Source: Clostridia bacterium (GTDB lineage: Bacteria > Bacillota > Clostridia > Christensenellales > Borkfalkiaceae). Taken from it: a DNA stretch of 13,973 bases. The notes beneath the pieces are model-generated. The model saw nothing but the letters and a program-made list of their open reading frames with translations, did not search any database and had not been told where the DNA came from. Each line of letters opens with the position of its first letter. The first letter of the stretch is position 1. The translations under genes were made by a program, and so were the position numbers. The stretch lies in NCBI GenBank assembly GCA_900767195.1, contig CAAFYG010000085.1, forward strand, positions 1-13,973. The letters run 5' to 3'. Shown in pieces: positions 1 to 5,802 of this stretch.

Positions 1-27
1 CGCGCGGAGCGAAAATCGCTCCGCGCG
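1..27 (-). terminator. Hairpin just downstream of the minus-strand gene, probable terminator
   Basis: Bases 1-11 and 17-27 are a perfect 11-bp inverted repeat (CGCGCGGAGCG and its complement) with a 5-base loop. It begins 10 bases past the stop codon of the minus-strand gene ending at base 38. This position and the GC-rich stem suit an intrinsic terminator. The T-tract that would confirm it lies outside the window. Confidence 0.5.
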
Positions 28-37
28 GCACTCGTTT

Positions 38-1069
38 TCACGCTTCTTTCAGCTTTACGCACTCGCCCGTGGCGGTGCTTTGAAATATCACAAAACACCC
101 TTTCGCCCCCGCAAACGGCGAAATCGGCACAAACGCGCACGTTTCCGCAATCTCTTCGGGCGGATCGTCTTTATCCGCCGCCGGAAAAGCATAGCAGATA
201 TACAGCGGCGCGGCTTCTTCGTAGATCACCCCCACAAGATATTCCGCTTTGTCCGGCTCTTTGATCTTCACCCATTCCGAACACGGAAACGTGCTTTTCA
301 ACGTTTCGTCCTTTTCGTACTTTTTAAAAAGCTCGTCAAGCTCGTCTTTCACCGAGCGGTAGTATTCGTCGCCGTTTTCGTTAAGCGGCTTGCGTATGTT
401 TTCAGCATTTTCATTTGTTGCAGCCGCTTGCCCCGCCTGCCCGCTTTCTGCCGCATTCTCAGCTGCAACGCCCGCATCTTCATCACGTTCAATAATCGTT
501 CCGCGTTCATTTCTCTCTTCCTCCTTATAATAATCGCGTTCCGCGATGCTTTCGTCGTTATATTCGTTATATTTGTCCGCGCCCGCGCTCTTATCTGCGC
601 TTTCGCCCGCGCTCTCGCTTATGCCCGCACCCGTATCGGCAGCCAATCCCGCGCCGGCGGCGTCTGCGGCGGCGATATGAAATCCGGTTTTTTCTTTCGG
701 GGCGGCGGCGGAAGCGATCAGCTTATCGAAATCGTATTCTTTATTTCCGCTTACTCCGTAGGCGAGCGGGGTTACGCCGTTTTTCACAAGACAGATCACC
801 GCGCAGAAACCCTCGGCGATATCCAGATCGGAAATGAGATTGAAAAGGCTTTTGCCGCGCAGGGGCAGCAGCTCGGTGCGATCGGCGGAATCGGCGATCA
901 AAGCATAATATTCGCCCGCCGCAAGAGGCGCGAAGCCGATCACGGAAACTTCCACGGAAAGATTTTTTCCGTACTGCTCGGCTTTCACCACGCCGCCCGC
1001 CTGTTTGCCGTCGCCCGAAAACCCGGGGCGGATTTGCCGTAAAACGCACATTTTTTTCAGGAAAATCAT
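38..1069 (-). CDS. Uncharacterised two-domain protein with long acidic/Ala-rich linker
   Basis: A 343-residue protein that I cannot name. Three parts are visible. Residues 7-120 form a compact, beta-rich-looking domain (VSVIGFAPLAAGEYYALI, then GFCAVICLVKNG). Residues about 125-235 are a low-complexity linker rich in Ala, Glu, Ser, Asp and Asn, probably disordered. Residues about 236-343 form a second domain with LDELFKKYEKDETL, SEWVKI, YLVGVIYE and PLYICYAFPA blocks and a PP-EE-IAE stretch. The C-terminal domain resembles a module I remember from uncharacterised clostridial proteins, but I cannot give a family name. No signal peptide or membrane segment is seen, so it is probably cytosolic. 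The ATG at 1069 is preceded by AGGGTG with 7-base spacing; an internal Met at residue 7 is an alternative start. It is transcribed divergently from the DUF368 gene. No convincing promoter was found. Confidence 0.8.
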   Translation of the reverse strand: MIFLKKMCVLRQIRPGFSGDGKQAGGVVKAEQYGKNLSVEVSVIGFAPLAAGEYYALIADSADRTELLPLRGKSLFNLISDLDIAEGFCAVICLVKNGVTPLAYGVSGNKEYDFDKLIASAAAPKEKTGFHIAAADAAGAGLAADTGAGISESAGESADKSAGADKYNEYNDESIAERDYYKEEERNERGTIIERDEDAGVAAENAAESGQAGQAAATNENAENIRKPLNENGDEYYRSVKDELDELFKKYEKDETLKSTFPCSEWVKIKEPDKAEYLVGVIYEEAAPLYICYAFPAADKDDPPEEIAETCAFVPISPFAGAKGCFVIFQSTATGECVKLKEA

Positions 1070-1230
1070 ATAGTTTCACCCTTTTTTTCTTTGTATTTTA
1101 ATATTTTTTTTGGGGAAAATCATGCAAAATCCGCTCGAAAAAGGGGAATTTTCGGCGAAAATGCCGTTCGCGCGTTGCGGCGGCGTTCGCGGAAGCTTTG
1201 GCGGCGTTAAAAAAATACGTCTGTTTTGCC

Positions 1231-1259
1231 TTGACAAAACGTATTTTATTATGTATAAT
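1231..1259 (+). promoter_or_regulatory. Consensus sigma-A promoter for the DUF368 operon
   Basis: TTGACA at 1231-1236 and TATAAT at 1254-1259 are separated by exactly 17 bases, a perfect match to the housekeeping consensus. The predicted transcription start is near 1266, about 26 bases before the ATG at 1292. Confidence 0.88.
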
Positions 1260-1291
1260 CTAAATACAGTCAAAAAAGTCGGAAGGAAAAT

Positions 1292-2266
1292 ATGCAGGAA
1301 GATTTGCAGAAAGCGTTGATCGCATACAATAAAAAAACGTGGTGCAAAAGTGCGTTGCTCGGGTTTTTCGTAGGACTTGCCGTAATCGTGCCGGGCATCA
1401 GCGGCTCTACGGTGGCGATCATTTTCAAACTGTACGACGCTTTTTTATACGCCGTATCGAATTTATTCAAGCAATTCAGGCGTTGTTTTTTCTTTTTGTT
1501 GCCGATTGCGATCGGCATCGTGATCGGTCTTGCCGCGGGATTTTTCACCGTGCAGAAAGCGCTCGAATACATACCGTTCGCCATTGTGGGCGGCTTTGCG
1601 GGGCTGATGTGCGGCGCGTTTCCCGCCGTGACAGACGAGCTGAAAGGCGCGGAACGCACGCCGAAACGCGTGGCGTTGTTTTTGGCGGGCGTGGCGATTC
1701 CCGTGGCGGCGGCAATCTGTTCGGTGGTGCTTTCCGGCGGCGCGGGCAAAGATTTTTCGGCGTGGTGGCGGATTGCGCTTTGCGTACCCGTGGGCGCGAT
1801 CGTGGGGCTTACGCAGGTAGTGCCGGGACTTTCGGCAAGCGCGATTTTAATGAGCATCGGGTACTTCACGCCGCTTGTGGAAAGCGTGCATGTAACGTAC
1901 TGGAAGGCAAATCCGATCATCTTTTTAACGTATGCCGCGCTCGGCGTAGGGTTTCTGATCGGCATTTTCTTTTCGTCGGGCGCGTTGACCCGGGCGTTTG
2001 AAAAGGCGCGGCACACGGCGTATTCGATGATCGTGGGGCTTTCGCTCGGCTCGATTATCGCGATGTTCTGCAATGTGGAAATTTTTGCCGTGTATAAAGA
2101 GTGGGCGAAGAGCGGCGTTGTGTGGAAAGATTTTTGGTTGGGGGTGGCGTTATTTGCCGCAGGCGCGGCGATCGCGTATCTTCTGGTGCGGTATCAGCGA
2201 AAAAAAGACGCGGAAACGAAAACCGCGAAAAAAATAAGCGAAGGAGAAATAAATAATGAGCAATAA
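1292..2266 (+). CDS. DUF368 family membrane protein (PopT-type undecaprenyl-phosphate transporter)
   Basis: A 324-residue polytopic membrane protein. The N-terminal half carries the DUF368 hallmark GLAVIVPGISGST (residues 28-40). The C-terminal half repeats it in diverged form, GLTQVVPGLSASA (residues 172-184), so the protein has the internal two-repeat layout expected of the family. Members of DUF368 (named PopT) have been implicated in returning undecaprenyl phosphate, the lipid carrier for peptidoglycan and other envelope polymers, across the membrane. That role is assigned here by family only. The tail after residue 300 is charged and probably cytoplasmic. The ATG follows AAGGA with good spacing. 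A consensus promoter lies upstream, and the 3' end overlaps the next gene by 11 bases. Confidence 0.9.
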   Translation: MQEDLQKALIAYNKKTWCKSALLGFFVGLAVIVPGISGSTVAIIFKLYDAFLYAVSNLFKQFRRCFFFLLPIAIGIVIGLAAGFFTVQKALEYIPFAIVGGFAGLMCGAFPAVTDELKGAERTPKRVALFLAGVAIPVAAAICSVVLSGGAGKDFSAWWRIALCVPVGAIVGLTQVVPGLSASAILMSIGYFTPLVESVHVTYWKANPIIFLTYAALGVGFLIGIFFSSGALTRAFEKARHTAYSMIVGLSLGSIIAMFCNVEIFAVYKEWAKSGVVWKDFWLGVALFAAGAAIAYLLVRYQRKKDAETKTAKKISEGEINNEQ

Positions 2267-2648
2267 TCATGGAAAATTCAAAAAAGCAATGAAGATCGCA
2301 GGGCTTATCTTACTTGCGATCGGCATCGCGTTTATCGTAATCGGCGTGGCGGATTTCGCGCATGCATTCAAAAGCGAAGAAAAGCCGGAAAAATTCTGGA
2401 CGTTTTTCGTGGGATTTCCGCTGTTTGCGTTCGGGGCGATGTGTACGATGATCGGATTTCACCGCGAGATCGTGCAGTATATGAAAGACGAAACGATGCC
2501 GGTGACGAAAGAAGCGGCGAAAGAATTGAAAGCCGCCCTGACGGAAGAGAACGGCGCGAAAAAAACGGACGGCGGTGCGGCAAACGCAGAAAACGCGGCG
2601 GGCGCAGAAAACGCGGCGAACACGCCGAGCGACGAAGAAAAGAAATAA
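2256..2648 (+). CDS. Small two-TM membrane protein with disordered tail
   Basis: A 130-residue protein of unknown function. Two hydrophobic segments (about residues 13-35 and 47-68) are separated by a short charged loop (KSEEKPEKF), giving a hairpin in the membrane. A stretch IVQYMKDETMPVTKEAAKEL follows, then a low-complexity tail (residues 97-130, repeats of AEN/GAENAAN). The core recalls small clostridial membrane proteins that often carry a zinc ribbon at the end, but no Cys pairs are present here. The ATG lies inside the last codons of the DUF368 gene (11-base overlap) with AAGGAG at 2241-2246. The two genes are therefore co-transcribed and probably translationally coupled, which suggests but does not prove a shared role. 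Confidence 0.78.
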   Translation: MSNNHGKFKKAMKIAGLILLAIGIAFIVIGVADFAHAFKSEEKPEKFWTFFVGFPLFAFGAMCTMIGFHREIVQYMKDETMPVTKEAAKELKAALTEENGAKKTDGGAANAENAAGAENAANTPSDEEKK

Positions 2649-2661
2649 AAAGCGTAGAAGA

Positions 2662-2691
2662 AAAGCCTTTCCCTTGCGCGGGAAAGGCTTT
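2662..2691. terminator. Strong hairpin terminator between convergent transcripts
   Basis: A perfect stem of 11-12 bp (AAGCCTTTCCC with its complement) encloses a 6-base loop, starting 14 bases past the stop of the small membrane protein. On the plus strand only TTTAAG follows. On the minus strand the stem is followed by TTTTCTTCT and later TTTTT, so the hairpin is the better terminator for minus-strand transcription and probably works in both directions. Confidence 0.75.
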
Positions 2692-2711
2692 AAGCTCAAA
2701 ACGCGGTAAAA

Positions 2712-2747
2712 GATAACGCCCTTCGACTTGCGCCGAAGGACGTTACC
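2712..2747. other. Second hairpin, function unassigned
   Basis: GATAACGCCCTTCG (2712-2725) pairs at 12 of 14 positions with 2734-2747 around an 8-base loop containing TTGCGC, as in the neighbouring terminator loop. It could be a tandem plus-strand terminator, but no T-tract follows. On the minus strand it would be an internal hairpin of the candidate sRNA. Confidence 0.5.
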
Positions 2748-2843
2748 TTATGATAAGGGGGAAAATGATGAGTAGTTTCATGTAAACATTCAAGTTTCGT
2801 TCGGTTTATTTCCGCCGCACTCGCTCTCGTTGTTTACAAGAAT

Positions 2844-2872
2844 ATTCTACTACATAAATAAGAAAAAGTAAA
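2844..2872 (-). promoter_or_regulatory. Possible minus-strand promoter for the candidate sRNA
   Basis: On the minus strand TTTACT (2872-2867) and TAGAAT (2849-2844) are 17 bases apart. Each box has one or two departures from the sigma-A consensus. The AT-rich surroundings make chance matches easy. Support comes mainly from the structured, terminator-ended sequence that follows at the right distance. Confidence 0.4.
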
Positions 2873-2968
2873 ATATTTTTTCGAGAATTTTTAAAAAAGA
2901 TTTTTCTTGATATGTTGTGCTATAAATTGAAAAAAAATAACATTTTCACGCAATAAAAGTCGAAAAAA

Positions 2969-3010
2969 GCCGAAACGGCGGCGAAAATGATAAAAATTCA
3001 CGGTTTCGGC
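2969..3010 (-). other. Inverted repeat in the gene-free stretch, minus-strand terminator-like
   Basis: GCCGAAAC (2969-2976) and GTTTCGGC (3003-3010) are a perfect 8-bp inverted repeat with a 26-base loop. On the minus strand the stem is followed by TTTTTTCGACTTTTATT, so it resembles an intrinsic terminator, but no minus-strand gene lies upstream. The loop is long, so chance is possible. The rest of 2880-3098 is AT-rich and I see nothing else supportable in it. Confidence 0.3.
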
Positions 3011-3098
3011 GCAGGAACGCGCAAGCGGTGGAAATTGTTGCGGCGAAAAAATTTTTGGGATGAAGCGATTTTATTTTGTAAAAAATCGGGTATAAAGA

Positions 3099-3127
3099 TT
3101 GATAATTCAAAAAAAATGTGCTATCAT
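3099..3127 (+). promoter_or_regulatory. Sigma-A promoter with extended -10 for the zinc peptidase gene
   Basis: TTGATA at 3099-3104 and TATCAT at 3122-3127 have a 17-base spacer, and TGC directly before the -10 makes an extended -10. The predicted start is near 3134, giving a 5' leader of about 28 bases with AGGAG at 3148-3152. Confidence 0.8.
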
Positions 3128-3161
3128 ATAAATACGGTAAAAATTATAGGAGCCGAAAAAA

Positions 3162-3893
3162 ATGATGTATTATATCTTTATGGGGTTGTTGTTGCTTTGC
3201 GCGCTTTTCGCAACGTGGGCAAGCGCAAAAGTCAATTCTACATACAGCGCGTTCAGAAATGAAGAGGCAAGCTCGAAAATGACGGGGTACGACACGGCGA
3301 TGCGATTGCTTCGCGCAAACGACGTAGACGATATTGCCGTGGAAAAAGTGCAGGGCAATCTCACCGATCACTACAATCCTTCGAAAAAACTTGTGAATTT
3401 ATCGGAAAGCACTTATGGCGACGATTCGGTGGCTTCGGTGGCGGTGGCGGCGCACGAGATCGGGCATGTGATGCAAAAAAAGAGCGGCTATGTGCCGTAT
3501 AAAATCCGCACGGCGCTTGTGCCGCTTGCGAATATCGGCTCGTTTCTCGCGTTGCCGCTCGTGATTTTAGGCGTTATCTTAGAGCTTTCGATTTTTGCGG
3601 CGACCTCGGCAGGCACGGGATTTAATATCGCGATGGTGGGCGTTGCGGCATACGGACTTTCCACGCTGTTTACGCTGGTTACTCTGCCCGTGGAATTAGA
3701 CGCTTCCCGGCGCGCGAAAGCGATGCTTATAGAAGAAGGAATTTTAAACGAAGAGGAATTGTACGGCGCGTCGAAAGTATTGAAAGCGGCGGCGATGACG
3801 TACGTAGCCGCGCTTGCCACGTCCTTGGTATACTTTTTGCGGTTTTTGTGGTACGTGCTTTTGATTTTCGGCGGCGGCAAAAAGAAGAAATAA
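3162..3893 (+). CDS. yugP: Membrane zinc metallopeptidase, YugP family
   Basis: A 243-residue membrane protein with the zinc-peptidase motif HEIGH at residues 98-102. The two His are predicted zinc ligands and Glu99 the catalytic base. The conserved PVELDASRRA block at residues 176-185 may supply a third ligand. Hydrophobic segments lie at about residues 2-22, 116-148, 155-177 and 209-237. The motif is preceded by the NPSKKLVNLSESTY stretch typical of YugP (neutral zinc metallopeptidase) proteins. Length is slightly above the usual roughly 225 residues. Substrates of this family are not established as far as I know. ATG at 3162 has AGGAG 9 bases upstream and its own promoter. It is a single-gene unit, followed by a hairpin at 3919-3946. 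Confidence 0.92.
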   Translation: MMYYIFMGLLLLCALFATWASAKVNSTYSAFRNEEASSKMTGYDTAMRLLRANDVDDIAVEKVQGNLTDHYNPSKKLVNLSESTYGDDSVASVAVAAHEIGHVMQKKSGYVPYKIRTALVPLANIGSFLALPLVILGVILELSIFAATSAGTGFNIAMVGVAAYGLSTLFTLVTLPVELDASRRAKAMLIEEGILNEEELYGASKVLKAAAMTYVAALATSLVYFLRFLWYVLLIFGGGKKKK

Positions 3894-3918
3894 AGCGGAA
3901 AAATAAGAATAAAGTGAC

Positions 3919-3946
3919 AACCCCACCCGTCTGCGCGGGTGGGGTT
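3919..3946. terminator. GC-rich hairpin terminator shared by convergent genes
   Basis: AACCCCACCCG (3919-3929) pairs perfectly with 3936-3946 (11 bp, loop TCTGCG). It lies between the zinc peptidase stop (3893) and the stop of the minus-strand gene (3972). On the minus strand a T-rich run (TTTATTCTTATTTTT) follows a few bases after the stem, so it best serves the minus-strand gene and probably also ends the plus-strand transcript. Confidence 0.78.
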
Positions 3947-3971
3947 TGAATTGCGCCGACGGCGTAAAAAA

Positions 3972-4484
3972 CTAATTATTTTCGGCTTCGAATTTCTTTT
4001 TATCGAAAACGGCTCTTTGTTTGTACACAAGAATCGGCACAAGCGAAACTTCCTGCAATCTGTTATAAACCGCCTGACTGACTTGCTCGCGGCTTTCGCA
4101 TAAATTCCCGGTTTCGTCGGTATACTCGAATTTCAAATTGTAAATCGTGTATCTCGAAACGCATCCGTTATGGTTTTCGGTAACTTCCGTTTCCGATAAA
4201 TCAAGGATTTTACCCGTTTCGGCATGACCTTTTCTCGCCACGTCGAGCGATTTTTTGCCGTCGATAATCATTTTAACGCCGTTACAGAGAAACCCCGCCG
4301 CGGCAACAATCATAATGCCGCCGATCAGGCACATAAACACTACGCCGAATTTATCGTCGTCGGGATCATGATTTTTTACGCCCGAAGCGATCACGTTTGC
4401 GGCGATGATCACGGCGATTAAGGCGATGACGATTCTTACGATGCCGCCGACCATTGTGCCGCGTTCGAATTTTTTTCTTTCCAT
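3972..4484 (-). CDS. Two-TM membrane protein, DUF3592-like
   Basis: A 170-residue protein. After a short positively charged start come two membrane segments (about residues 11-33 and 46-70) separated by an acidic loop (HDPDDDKFG). A soluble C-terminal domain of about 90 residues follows, with GKILDL, a YTIYNLKFEYTDETGN strand pair and VPILVYKQRAVFD. This layout resembles DUF3592-type proteins, whose function is unknown; the match is by pattern only. I chose ATG at 4484 rather than GTG at 4493, because that GTG is itself part of the ribosome binding site AGAGGTG, which stands 6 bases before the ATG. It has its own strong promoter and a leader of about 60 bases. It is monocistronic and converges on the zinc peptidase gene. 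Confidence 0.82.
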   Translation of the reverse strand: MERKKFERGTMVGGIVRIVIALIAVIIAANVIASGVKNHDPDDDKFGVVFMCLIGGIMIVAAAGFLCNGVKMIIDGKKSLDVARKGHAETGKILDLSETEVTENHNGCVSRYTIYNLKFEYTDETGNLCESREQVSQAVYNRLQEVSLVPILVYKQRAVFDKKKFEAENN

Positions 4485-4550
4485 AAAATTCACCTCTTTG
4501 AAAATTGCAAAAGAGAAGCGGTTTTGAAATGTGTTCGCTTTTGCTTTTTT

Positions 4551-4579
4551 ATTATATCATAAAACGGCGGGGATTTCAA
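4551..4579 (-). promoter_or_regulatory. Sigma-A promoter for the DUF3592-like gene
   Basis: On the minus strand TTGAAA (4579-4574) and TATAAT (4556-4551) are 17 bases apart, and TGA before the -10 makes an extended -10. The start is predicted near 4544. The leader would begin with GCAAAAGCG, which can pair with CGCTT...TTTTGC at 4520-4507 to form a small 5' hairpin. Confidence 0.82.
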
Positions 4580-4602
4580 ACGTTCTCGCGGCGTGCAGGC
4601 AA

Positions 4603-4627
4603 AATTTATAAAGCATTTTTATAAATT
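4603..4627. repeat. Perfect AT-rich inverted repeat
   Basis: AATTTATAAA (4603-4612) and TTTATAAATT (4618-4627) form a perfect 10-bp inverted repeat with a 5-base loop. It lies about 24 bases upstream of the minus-strand -35 box and about 65 bases before the spoIVFA leader hairpin. It could be a regulator site or simply AT-rich DNA. Confidence 0.4.
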
Positions 4628-4691
4628 CGGCGGGGCGCGTAAATAAACAATAATTTGTCGATTATATGAGAAAAATGTAAAAAACGTTCCG

Positions 4692-4743
4692 AAAGAGCGA
4701 AAAACGGGGTGAAAATTTCCCGGTTTTCGTTCTTTTTTGTTTT
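4692..4743 (+). terminator. Terminator-type hairpin in the spoIVFA leader
   Basis: AAAGAGCGAAAAACGGG (4692-4708) pairs with 4719-4735 over 17 positions (15 Watson-Crick, one G-T, one mismatch) around a 10-base loop. TTTTTTGTTTT runs from 4733. By sequence this is a good intrinsic terminator reading in the plus direction. No plus-strand gene precedes it (the zinc peptidase already has a hairpin), so it may end an unseen transcript or act as an attenuator for spoIVFA. Confidence 0.65.
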
Positions 4744-4778
4744 CCGCGGGCATAAAATAGCATACAAGCCACGGAAAA
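4740..4778 (+). promoter_or_regulatory. Hairpin enclosing a sporulation-sigma-like -10, upstream of spoIVFA
   Basis: TTTTCCG-C-GG (4740-4749) can pair with CC-A-CGGAAAA (4769-4778). The enclosed segment holds CATAAAATA (4751-4759) and CATACAA (4761-4767), both similar to the CATA-type -10 elements of sigma-E/sigma-K. In Bacillus spoIVF is a sigma-E target. No matching -35 is clear and no good sigma-A promoter is seen, so this is a weak suggestion. Confidence 0.25.
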
Positions 4779-4812
4779 ACTCATCGATGGCTTCAAAAGG
4801 AGGTTTATCGTT

Positions 4813-5802
4813 ATGAACGAAGAAATCGAGTACGCCGAAATGCTGGAAATCCCCGTTTCCACCGTTTCCGTTACGGAAAAACGCAGAAAATTCCGCAAAA
4901 ATAAAGGCGATCTCAAAGAAAAACTGATCTCGAAAGTCAACGATAAGGCGGCGGGCGCGGCTTCGGCGGCTTCGGCGGCCGGTGCTGCCGCGATCGGTGC
5001 GGCGGCGGAGTACCCCGCCTATTCCGCCGATTTTTCCGGCGCGGGCGCGGCAAGCGCAGTAAAGGCAAGCGGAACTGCAGGCGCGGCAAGCGAAGTTGCG
5101 GCGGCAAACGCGGCTACGGCGGCAAACGAAACGGCGGACGAATATTCCCGGCCGTACTATTCCGAATTCAACACGGTGACGATCGAAAACGACCGCGGCT
5201 GCAACGGCTGCGATTTTAGCGCAAACGGCGAATATTCGGGCGGCGCGTACGCGGCGGGGCAGCGTAAAAAGAGTAGTTTTGCGGGCAAATTCGCCGCGTT
5301 TGAATTTGCGGCGGCGTGCGTGCTTTGCGCCACGATTTTCATGACGAACGTGTTCTTGCCGAAAAGCGGCATGAACGTATTTTTCCGTTCGCTCAATCAG
5401 CCGAAAGCGGAAGCGCCGGCAGTAAAAAAATATTCCGATTTCACGCTGCACGGCGTGGTGAGCGATCTCGCGGAAGTGCCGCTCGCCGTATCGGAAACGG
5501 GAATTCTGACTTTTAAGGGCAAGTGCTGCGTGTACCCGGCGGTGGACGGCACGCTTTCCGAAATCATCGAGAACGAAAACGGCACGTACGACGTGAAAAT
5601 TTCGCACACCGACGATTTCTACGGCATGATCAGCGGTCTTGATACGGTGTACTACGAAACGGGCGAAAAGGTGTACGCGAACATTCCCGTGGGGTACACG
5701 CGCGGCGAAAACGACGTGCAGGTGACGATGTATTCGGGCGGCGAAATGCTTACTTCTTTTGCCGTGGACGAAGAAAATTGTCTGGTATGGGCGGAATCGT
5801 AA
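4813..5802 (+). CDS. spoIVFA: SpoIVFA-like protein with degenerate M23/LytM domain
   Basis: A 329-residue single-pass membrane protein. Residues 1-45 are charged. Residues 46-115 are a striking Ala/Gly-rich low-complexity stretch. A membrane segment lies at about 160-183 and an extracytoplasmic LytM-like domain at about 235-320 (YPAVDGTLSEI, VKISHTDDFYGMISGLDTVY, GEKVYANIPVGY). Only one of the metal-binding His positions of active M23 peptidases is visible (His265), so it is probably not an enzyme, as in SpoIVFA. SpoIVFA holds the intramembrane protease SpoIVFB inactive in the outer forespore membrane until a forespore signal arrives. The assignment rests on this domain plus the overlap with spoIVFB directly downstream. 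It has a perfect AAAGGAGG ribosome binding site 9 bases before the ATG. It is longer than the Bacillus protein, mostly because of the Ala-rich insert. Confidence 0.82.
   Translation: MNEEIEYAEMLEIPVSTVSVTEKRRKFRKNKGDLKEKLISKVNDKAAGAASAASAAGAAAIGAAAEYPAYSADFSGAGAASAVKASGTAGAASEVAAANAATAANETADEYSRPYYSEFNTVTIENDRGCNGCDFSANGEYSGGAYAAGQRKKSSFAGKFAAFEFAAACVLCATIFMTNVFLPKSGMNVFFRSLNQPKAEAPAVKKYSDFTLHGVVSDLAEVPLAVSETGILTFKGKCCVYPAVDGTLSEIIENENGTYDVKISHTDDFYGMISGLDTVYYETGEKVYANIPVGYTRGENDVQVTMYSGGEMLTSFAVDEENCLVWAES

Larger units (their letters stand above)
2655..2838 (-). ncRNA. Candidate multi-hairpin small RNA on the minus strand
   Basis: Read on the minus strand, a promoter-like pair (2844-2872) predicts a transcript start near 2837. 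The RNA would open with a hairpin whose 8-bp stem is perfect (TGTAAACA at 2838-2831 pairing with TGTTTACA at 2788-2781, flanked by TTC/GAA). A small CCTTAT/ATAAGG hairpin (2758-2746), a 12-of-14-bp hairpin (2747-2712) and a terminator hairpin followed by TTTTCTTCT (2691-2655) come next. There is no credible ORF. The layout is that of an independent sRNA of about 180 nt, convergent with the upstream membrane-protein gene. I recognise no Rfam family; the ends do not pair as in 6S RNA. This is inference from sequence only. Confidence 0.4.

Noticed and set aside
80..1042. Plus-strand open frame of 320 codons opposite the first gene
   Set aside because: The composition is Arg/Phe/Val-biased with no domain pattern. 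The minus-strand reading has a ribosome binding site and domain-like composition.
2655..2838. 6S RNA or tmRNA identity for the candidate sRNA
   Set aside because: The 5' and 3' parts do not form the long closing stem of 6S RNA, and there is no tRNA-like end or tag frame for tmRNA.
2907..2926. TTGATA and TATAAA as a plus-strand promoter
   Set aside because: The spacer is only 8 bases, far too short for sigma-A; the real yugP promoter is at 3099-3127.
2987..3262. Plus-strand 91-codon frame across the yugP promoter
   Set aside because: It runs through a good promoter and into yugP out of frame, and has no ribosome binding site before its ATG.
4485..4493. GTG start for the DUF3592-like gene
   Set aside because: The GTG is part of the AGAGGTG ribosome binding site that serves the ATG nine bases later.
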